Both the position numbers and the translations under genes were made by a program. The notes beneath the pieces were generated by a model. The model was not told the DNA's origin. It ran no database searches and worked only from the letters and a program-made list of their open reading frames with translations. Source: an alpha proteobacterium 3107 (GTDB lineage Bacteria; Pseudomonadota; Alphaproteobacteria; Rhodobacterales; Rhodobacteraceae). Taken from it: DNA of 6,064 nt. The stretch spans positions 1-6,064 of the forward strand of contig JPPB01000014.1 of assembly GCA_001483205.1 (NCBI GenBank). The letters run 5' to 3'. Positions 1 to 4,911 of this stretch are shown piece by piece (position 1 is the first letter of the stretch; each line of letters starts with the position of its first letter).

Positions 1-151
1 GTCCGGCCCGCTCGGGGGGGCGCGAACGCGCCGCCCCGTGGGGGGGCGGGACGGCGCGGCCCGGTCTTACGACCGGGCGGGGTCAGGACCGGAAGTTGGA
101 CTCAAAATTCAGTCGTTTTGCTATATCCGTCACAGGGGCGCGCCCCCCGGC
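1..151. other. Non-coding, hairpin-rich region downstream of the glycosyltransferase gene
   Basis: I see no gene supported here on either strand. The region follows the stop codon of the glycosyltransferase gene and is extremely G+C-rich apart from an A/T-richer patch at about 104-130. It holds several self-complementary stretches: 19-32 (GGCGC/GCGCC arms), 31-49 (CCGCCCC/GGGGCGG, 5-base loop), 59-78 (8-bp stem, listed separately), and a perfect 12-bp palindrome at 135-146 just after the stop codon. The stacked hairpins look like the 3' end of a transcription unit, but none is followed by a clear T-run on the minus strand. The left edge could also belong to the 3' flank of a gene outside the window. 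Confidence 0.5.
59..78 (-). terminator. Candidate stem-loop at the end of the transcription unit
   Basis: On the minus strand this reads GCCCGGTC-GTAA-GACCGGGC. It is a perfect 8-bp, mostly G/C stem closed by a GTAA tetraloop, which belongs to the stable GNRA class. It lies about 75 bases past the glycosyltransferase stop codon. The bases that follow in the transcript are C/G-rich rather than a U-run, so it is not a textbook intrinsic terminator. It may act as a 3'-end stabilising or pausing structure. The stem is seen directly; the terminator role is inference. Confidence 0.4.
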
Positions 152-1993
152 TCATGCCACCCGGATCGATCCTGATTTCCGCAGGTCATACCGGGTTGCG
201 CGCTCAAGATCTTCCGCGCTTTCGTCCACCAGAATGCTCAGCATCGACTCCAGTGTGAAATAGGCGCGCATCACCCGAAACAGCAGGTATTCCGGCAGGG
301 CCACAATCCCGCGCGGCACCCCGTTCAGCAAAGACGCCACAACCGCCACCACAGCAGGTGCCCCGGTGGTGACGGCCACCACCGACTGCCACACGATCGG
401 GCTGTGCGGGTTAAAGGCAAACACACATTCCAGCCCGCCGAAAACCACCAGCGGCACCAGCATCGCCCGACGCGCCGAATTGACCAGCATATAGGGCAAA
501 ATCACCTTCCCCCGCAGCGAACGATTGCCCGAATAGATCAGGTCACGGCACCGGGACGAGATATGATAGACAGACCGGAACCACCTCATGCGTTGTTCGC
601 GCATATGCCGGTAAGAGGCCGGCACTTCCGAGACATACCGCAGCCTGGGGTCAACGACCGAATGAAACCCCAGCTCTCCGATCCTCAGCGACAGGTCGGT
701 GTCTTCGCCGTTCATGCCCTCGACAAAGCCGCCAAGGTATCGCGGATGTTCCGTCCGCATGACAACGAACATGCCCGGAATGCCGACGACGCCATTGACC
801 GCGCCCATGGCAACCGAATAGAACCCGTGCTTCACCAGCACCTCTAACAGCCGCGCGCGGTCGAACAGCGCACCACCGGGCGGCACGGGAACACCGCCGA
901 CAACCCCCACGCTGGGGTCTTTGAAAAAGGGCATCGCGCGGGTGAAATTGTCTTCGCCGATCAGGGTGTCGGCATCGACGCGCACGAAAAACTCGGTTTC
1001 AACCGCGTCCAGCCCGGCATTCAGCGCGTTGGACTTGCCCGGCGTCGGAACGTTAATCACCCGGCCCTGTGCGGCGGCGCAGGAGGCCAGCGTTTCGGTT
1101 GCGATCTGCTCCGTGTCGTCGGTCGAATTGTTGTTCATAATCAGAATATGCACCTCGCCCCGATAATGGGCGGCGGCTTTGTCCATCGCGCGGATGGTGT
1201 CCCGGATGATGTATTGCTCATTATGGGCGGGCACGATGACGGAAATCGGGGGCCGAAAGTCCGGCGTTTTCGTCTTTATCACGTCCCAGACCGCCAGCAG
1301 GTAGAGTTGCCCGAACAGCACCGGCAGAAACAGGAACACGCCGGGGCCGATCCCGCCCAGCAATGTCCAGGCCCTGAGCGCTCGCACGACCTCGAGCTCC
1401 ATACCCCCCACCCGGATCGATACAATGGCGGCAATGGCAACCGTGACCAGCAACCGGACGATGGCGCGGGTCATCTTGACGGGCCGGTGCTCAACCGGGA
1501 TGCGCGCGGGCATGAAACCGCGCTGAAGCAGTTTGAAGGAATAGACGGCGAACCCGATCAGGCCCGAGGTGATGGCGCTGAAATGCAGCGAATAGGATAT
1601 GCCGAGCCAGCGGTGCGCCGTGATATTGGCGAGGTCAAGCAGGACGCAGATTGTCAGATAGGTGATCACCATGTCGGCGGCAAAGCAGATGCGGGCAATC
1701 ATATTGCCGGAGCAGAAAAGCCCGAAGGCGATGAAGAACGACGCAAGGAAAATCCGTATCGCGACGGAGTGGTTGCCCTCATAGGGTGAAAACACCAGAT
1801 CACGGTTGGGAAACAGCCCGCTGCCCGCCGGTGAATTGACCGCAAGCATCAGCACCACGGCGATGGCAGTAAAGACGACAAGGGTGGCGGGGGCGCGCCA
1901 GACCGAAATCATGCCCGCAAACTTCTTCGGGGCGCTGTCAACCGAGACAAAGTTGATCTGGTCGCGCTTGTCGTCCTGTGCCCCGGTGCTCAT
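152..1993 (-). CDS. Membrane-embedded processive-type family 2 glycosyltransferase (BcsA-like core, no PilZ domain)
   Basis: 613 aa. It probably polymerises a sugar from a nucleotide-sugar donor on the cytoplasmic face of the inner membrane and extrudes the chain. Hydrophobic segments sit at about residues 35-52, 80-95, 103-125, 135-153, 178-195 and 211-238. The GT-A domain covers about 248-480, with further hydrophobic spans at about 498-522 and 533-555. GT2 landmarks are visible: VPAHNE at 254-259, the first acidic site at NSTDD (289-293), GKSNALNAG from 319, DAD at 340-342 (DxD, metal/UDP binding), GED at 429-431 where cellulose synthases usually have TED, and QRMRW at 467-471 (the QxxRW signature of processive synthases). 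The C-terminus ends soon after the last spans, so the c-di-GMP-binding PilZ domain of true BcsA is absent. The ATG start overlaps the stop of the BcsB-like gene (ATGA), with GGGAG upstream at 2000-2004. Family assignment is firm; the polymer is unknown. Hyaluronan/PgaC-type or other exopolysaccharide synthases are alternatives to cellulose. Confidence 0.9.
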   Translation of the reverse strand: MSTGAQDDKRDQINFVSVDSAPKKFAGMISVWRAPATLVVFTAIAVVLMLAVNSPAGSGLFPNRDLVFSPYEGNHSVAIRIFLASFFIAFGLFCSGNMIARICFAADMVITYLTICVLLDLANITAHRWLGISYSLHFSAITSGLIGFAVYSFKLLQRGFMPARIPVEHRPVKMTRAIVRLLVTVAIAAIVSIRVGGMELEVVRALRAWTLLGGIGPGVFLFLPVLFGQLYLLAVWDVIKTKTPDFRPPISVIVPAHNEQYIIRDTIRAMDKAAAHYRGEVHILIMNNNSTDDTEQIATETLASCAAAQGRVINVPTPGKSNALNAGLDAVETEFFVRVDADTLIGEDNFTRAMPFFKDPSVGVVGGVPVPPGGALFDRARLLEVLVKHGFYSVAMGAVNGVVGIPGMFVVMRTEHPRYLGGFVEGMNGEDTDLSLRIGELGFHSVVDPRLRYVSEVPASYRHMREQRMRWFRSVYHISSRCRDLIYSGNRSLRGKVILPYMLVNSARRAMLVPLVVFGGLECVFAFNPHSPIVWQSVVAVTTGAPAVVAVVASLLNGVPRGIVALPEYLLFRVMRAYFTLESMLSILVDESAEDLERATRYDLRKSGSIRVA

Positions 1994-2004
1994 GCCGCAC
2001 TCCC
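1990..2004 (-). promoter_or_regulatory. Translational coupling junction: ATGA overlap plus Shine-Dalgarno
   Basis: The stop codon of the BcsB-like gene (TGA, 1990-1992) and the ATG of the glycosyltransferase (1991-1993) share bases as ATGA. GGGAG at 2000-2004, inside the end of the upstream gene, sits six bases before the ATG and fits a ribosome binding site. This arrangement supports coupled translation and a fixed ratio of the two proteins, as expected for partners in one membrane complex. Confidence 0.8.
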
Positions 2005-3486
2005 GCGCAAATCCGCGACCAGCAAAACCTCCCGCGCGATGGTCGAGGGGTAATCCGATGGTCTGGCAACAGTGATCTGACCATCGGGGCCAGCGTAGAG
2101 CAGCCAGACCTGCCCCCCGGCGTCTGACCAGTCGGAAAGCGCCGCGCCGCGCGGAACGGCACGCAGGATCAGGTCGCCGCCCCCGGCAACCGGCAGATGT
2201 TCGAGCAGTCGGGTGGCGGCGGTGGCTTCAGCCACTGATAGGTCGCGCGCCGCCAGCCCCCAGCCACCGGACAGGGCCGCCGATATGCTCAGAAACGGGT
2301 CGTCAAGGTTCGCGTCCCCGGCCCGAAACCGCGTCCCGGCCCTGACTTCGGCAAACACATCCGGGCCGCGATTGCACTCATCGGGGGGTGTATAAGCGGC
2401 GACAGCGATGATTTCGACGACATTCCGGCGTTTGTGGAACTCTGGCGGCAGCGCGATTGACCGCAGGAATGCGCCGCCTTTCGCCGTTGCCTGCCCGACC
2501 AGCCTGCCGTTCAGCGTGACCATGACCTGCCATGGCGCATCACCGGTCTGCCGACCCAGCTCCATGACCAGTTCAAGCGCCCCCGGAAGCCGCCCGCTTT
2601 GTCCGTCGGCCAGATCATAGCGGATGCGCCAGCTTTGTTCCCGGTGGAACCGGCGCAGCCCGAAAAGGGGGCTGTCGGGGGCGGTGGCCTTTGACCAGGC
2701 AAACCGGGGGCGGACGGACGGCTGGCCAAGCTCATTTGCCAGCGATACGGCGACATCGGGGGCAACCCCGTCTGCGGTGTAGCGAATCACCAGCCCCGCA
2801 GCGGCGAGCTTCTGCCCGGCCCGCAGCACCGGGGACTGGTCCCCCTTTGGCAGCGCAAGGCGCACTTCCCGCCCGGCGATCAGCGCGTGATCGCGGGGGC
2901 TGCTGAGCGGGCGGTCAAGAGTGAGGAAAATAGCGCTGGTCGTCTCGATCTCGACAATGACCTCAAGGCCCTTGTCGCCGCCGCAGGGACTGTGGGGGCC
3001 TTCCCCCTGCAAGCTGAACGAGACGACCAGCCGCTCCCTCGCAAGCTCCTGTTCCAGAAGCTCAATGCGCAGAGAGCGTCCTGCCTCCCCCGGACGCAGC
3101 AACAACTCGGCCCGTCTGATGTTGCCGATCGAGATGCGCAGAACGCCCTCGACACCAGCAAGAACCTGCATCGTTGCGTCGATCTGGAGGTATCCGGAGG
3201 TAGGGCGCGCGTCGATTGGCATGAAAAACGTCGCGCCCTGATAGGCAGGCAAACCGGAAAGAATAATGGGAACGTCGGGGTTGGCGCGTCTGACCACAGC
3301 CTCGCCCGGACGGGTGCCGAGTGATCCGTCCGCGCGCGTTTCAAAAGCGAGCTGCGGGCCGAATGCCACCTCGGCCAGCACACGCGCCCCGAGGCGGAGC
3401 TGTTCGGAGTTGGAGAGAAAGAGCGCAACACCTGCCAGCAGGAAGGCGAGCAACCCCATGCCAATCAATCGCATTCTGGTTACCAC
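1990..3486 (-). CDS. BcsB-like periplasmic partner of the membrane synthase, N-terminally anchored
   Basis: 498 aa. It is inferred to sit in the periplasm and receive or guide the polymer made by the adjacent glycosyltransferase, as BcsB does for BcsA. Residues 6-25 form a hydrophobic signal/anchor segment; the rest is soluble and beta-rich. Two related segments, about 152-190 and 354-393, each carry an xVV strand, a proline-containing stretch, one cysteine (C168 and C371) and a following V-x-x-E-V/I strand. These match the duplicated jelly-roll carbohydrate-binding modules of BcsB. Residues about 395-498 could be a small alpha/beta domain like the BcsB flavodoxin-like module. The protein is far shorter than enterobacterial BcsB (close to 780 aa), and no C-terminal membrane helix is visible, whereas BcsB ends in one that docks onto BcsA. 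The start is taken as GTG at 3484-3486; ATG at 3472-3474 is an alternative. Neither has a strong ribosome site close by, and the in-frame upstream stop is TGA at 3517-3519. The assignment rests on architecture and gene pairing. Confidence 0.65.
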   Translation of the reverse strand: MVTRMRLIGMGLLAFLLAGVALFLSNSEQLRLGARVLAEVAFGPQLAFETRADGSLGTRPGEAVVRRANPDVPIILSGLPAYQGATFFMPIDARPTSGYLQIDATMQVLAGVEGVLRISIGNIRRAELLLRPGEAGRSLRIELLEQELARERLVVSFSLQGEGPHSPCGGDKGLEVIVEIETTSAIFLTLDRPLSSPRDHALIAGREVRLALPKGDQSPVLRAGQKLAAAGLVIRYTADGVAPDVAVSLANELGQPSVRPRFAWSKATAPDSPLFGLRRFHREQSWRIRYDLADGQSGRLPGALELVMELGRQTGDAPWQVMVTLNGRLVGQATAKGGAFLRSIALPPEFHKRRNVVEIIAVAAYTPPDECNRGPDVFAEVRAGTRFRAGDANLDDPFLSISAALSGGWGLAARDLSVAEATAATRLLEHLPVAGGGDLILRAVPRGAALSDWSDAGGQVWLLYAGPDGQITVARPSDYPSTIAREVLLVADLRGSAA

Positions 3487-3561
3487 ATACAGGGTCGGAA
3501 CCCGGGCCGGGGATCTTCACCGGGCGCACCTCCACGCGCGCCCGGAAAATCCCGTCATGGC
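3487..3561 (-). other. Intergenic leader between sqdB and the BcsB-like gene, with a stem-loop at 3520-3545
   Basis: The 75-bp gap contains a perfect 8-bp G/C stem, CCGGGCGC (3520-3527) with GCGCCCGG (3538-3545). On the minus strand the loop is GCGTGGAGGT, so a strong Shine-Dalgarno-like GGAGGT lies in the loop. A GTG at 3518-3520 follows it at ideal spacing, but it is in a different frame from the BcsB-like protein. A 13-codon mini-ORF (ATG at 3556-3558, stop 3517-3519) also fits in the gap. There is no T-run after the stem, so a terminator is unlikely. It may be an RNA stability or translation control element. No clear promoter is visible, which favours read-through from sqdB. Confidence 0.45.
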
Positions 3562-4770
3562 TCAGGCCGCCGATTTTACAACGCCGGGTCGCTGGCTGTC
3601 GGTCCATGTCGAGACACAGGGGATCATGTCGGGAATGCACCGGTGGGCGTATTTCTGCGCAATGTCCTGGGTTTCCTCGATCAGACCTTCGGCAAGGGTG
3701 ATCGGTTTCAGGCCAAGGTCAATCAGTGACCGGTTGCACACCCGCAGGTCGTTCTCTGCCGCCTCATTGCGGGGGTTATCGACAAAGGCAACCTGCGCCT
3801 GCGAGTGCTTTTTGACCAGCGCGGCCAGATCGCGCACCGTGTGGGTTTCGGTCATCTGGTTCATTATCGCCACCTTGCCGTTCGGGGCAGGCGGGTTTTC
3901 AACCGCAAGCGCGATGCACTTCACGGTGTCCTGAATATGGATGAAGGCGCGGGTCTGGCCGCCGGTGCCATGGACCGTCAGCGGATGCCCCACCACCGCC
4001 TGCATCAGAAAGCGGTTCAGCACCGTGCCATAGTCGCCGTCATAATCGAACCGGTTGATCAGGCGCTCATCAAGCCGGGTTTCCGCCGTCTGGGTGCCCC
4101 AGACAATGCCCTGATGCAGGTCGGTAACCCGAAGCAGGTCATTCTTGGCGTAGAACTGGAACAGAAGCTGATCCATGGATTTGGTCATGTGATAGACGCT
4201 GCCGGGGTTGGTCGGATAGAGGATGTCCCGCTGGACAATCCGCCGGTCTTCGCCGGGGATATAGACGCGGAGATAGCCCTCGGGGATTTCGATCCCGTCA
4301 TCGTCATAGCCATAGACCCCCATGGTGCCGAGGTGAACGATGTGGGGGTCAATGCCAAGCCCGGTAACCGCCGCCAGCAGATTGTGGGTCGCCGAGATGT
4401 TGTTATCGACGGTGTAGCGCTTTTCGTTGATGCCCTTCATGGAATAGGGTGCGGCGCGCTGTTCGCCGAAATGGATGATGGTGTCGGGTTTGACAGATGC
4501 GAGAAGCGACGTGAGGCGCCCGAACTCGCGGGCAACGTCAATACGGGCAAAGCCGAGGGAAAGGCCGGTTGCCTCGGTCCAGGCGGTAAGGCGCTGTTTG
4601 ACGGGGGCAATCGGCGTCAGACTGTCGGCCCCCATCTTTTTGTCGATCCGGCGTCGGGACAGGTTATCGACGATGGTGATGTCATGGCCGAGCTTGGAGA
4701 GATGAAGGGCCGTGGGCCAGCCGCAGAAGCCGTCGCCGCCGATAACGATGATTTTTCTTTTTTCACTCAT
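3562..4770 (-). CDS. sqdB: UDP-sulfoquinovose synthase (SqdB/SQD1 family)
   Basis: 402 aa, the usual full length of bacterial SqdB. The known enzyme is an NAD-dependent extended short-chain dehydrogenase/reductase in the cytoplasm that converts UDP-glucose plus sulfite to UDP-sulfoquinovose through a 4-keto-5-ene intermediate. The N-terminal Rossmann site is GGDGFCGW at 11-18, the SQD1-specific form of GxxGxxG. Further SQD1 signatures are VDNLSRR (34-40), SLTPIAP (50-56), HFGEQRAAPYS (100-110), LGTMG with T149 (147-151), YHMTK (193-197) with catalytic Y193 and K197 and the SQD1-type adjacent H194, DLHQGIVWG (217-225), and LNRF with AVVGHPLTVHG (251-268). These correspond to the Thr, Tyr, His and Lys residues described for plant SQD1. 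The ATG is preceded by GAAAGGTGA (4775-4783). Its neighbours are a BcsB-like protein and a GT2 synthase downstream, not the sulfolipid genes usually found with sqdB. It may therefore feed a glycan rather than, or as well as, the sulfolipid SQDG. Family assignment is strong; the physiological product is inferred. Confidence 0.92.
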   Translation of the reverse strand: MSEKRKIIVIGGDGFCGWPTALHLSKLGHDITIVDNLSRRRIDKKMGADSLTPIAPVKQRLTAWTEATGLSLGFARIDVAREFGRLTSLLASVKPDTIIHFGEQRAAPYSMKGINEKRYTVDNNISATHNLLAAVTGLGIDPHIVHLGTMGVYGYDDDGIEIPEGYLRVYIPGEDRRIVQRDILYPTNPGSVYHMTKSMDQLLFQFYAKNDLLRVTDLHQGIVWGTQTAETRLDERLINRFDYDGDYGTVLNRFLMQAVVGHPLTVHGTGGQTRAFIHIQDTVKCIALAVENPPAPNGKVAIMNQMTETHTVRDLAALVKKHSQAQVAFVDNPRNEAAENDLRVCNRSLIDLGLKPITLAEGLIEETQDIAQKYAHRCIPDMIPCVSTWTDSQRPGVVKSAA

Positions 4771-4911
4771 GGGGTCACCTTTCAGATGCTGGGGCGCAAA
4801 AGCGCGCTTTCGATAGGGAAAGGTTAGGCCCGGCGAGGTGCCCGTGTCCGGGCCGAGAAAGGATAGTCGGGCGGGAATCAGGATGCGCGACCTATACTTG
4901 GGGATAGACGC
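4771..4911 (-). other. Intergenic region between kinase and sqdB: hairpin and palindrome, possible promoter region
   Basis: This 141-bp gap has no supported gene. A perfect inverted repeat, GGCCCGG (4827-4833) with CCGGGCC (4848-4854) and a 14-base loop, could end the kinase transcript, but it lacks a following T-run. A second element is AAAGCGCGCTTT (4799-4810), a 12-bp perfect palindrome about 30 bases before the sqdB start codon, in a position suitable for an operator or part of a promoter. A weak -10-like TATAGG occurs on the minus strand at about 4891-4896, without a convincing -35 partner. A promoter for the sqdB-synthase unit in this gap is plausible but not proven from sequence. Confidence 0.4.
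4775..4783 (-). promoter_or_regulatory. Shine-Dalgarno site of sqdB
   Basis: On the minus strand GAAAGGTGA is followed by CCCC and then the ATG at 4768-4770. The spacing is good, and the start places the NAD-binding glycine motif at residues 11-16, as expected for an extended SDR. This settles the sqdB start. Confidence 0.75.

Noticed and set aside
1148..1789. Plus-strand open frame (213 codons) inside the glycosyltransferase gene
   Set aside because: Antisense to the N-terminal membrane spans and the start of the GT domain. The translation is rich in Arg, Gly, Asp and Gln with no domain, as expected for a shadow frame.
2880..3464. Minus-strand open frame (194 codons) overlapping the BcsB-like gene in another frame
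   Set aside because: Its Ser/Arg/Cys-rich translation looks like an off-frame reading, while the main frame has a signal anchor and the duplicated module.
3266..3934. Plus-strand open frame (222 codons) spanning the sqdB/BcsB-like junction
   Set aside because: It runs antisense across two supported genes, has low-complexity Ser/Arg/Ala-rich composition, and shows no motif or convincing ribosome site.
3805..4827. Long plus-strand open frame (340 codons) covering most of sqdB
   Set aside because: It is fully antisense to a gene with every SQD1 catalytic motif, its translation shows no recognisable domain, and such frames are common opposite GC-rich genes.
4840..4853. GCCCG/CGGGC 5-bp stem as the kinase terminator
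   Set aside because: It is nested in the longer 4827-4854 inverted repeat, and neither structure is followed by a T-run. I kept only a cautious mention of the longer one.
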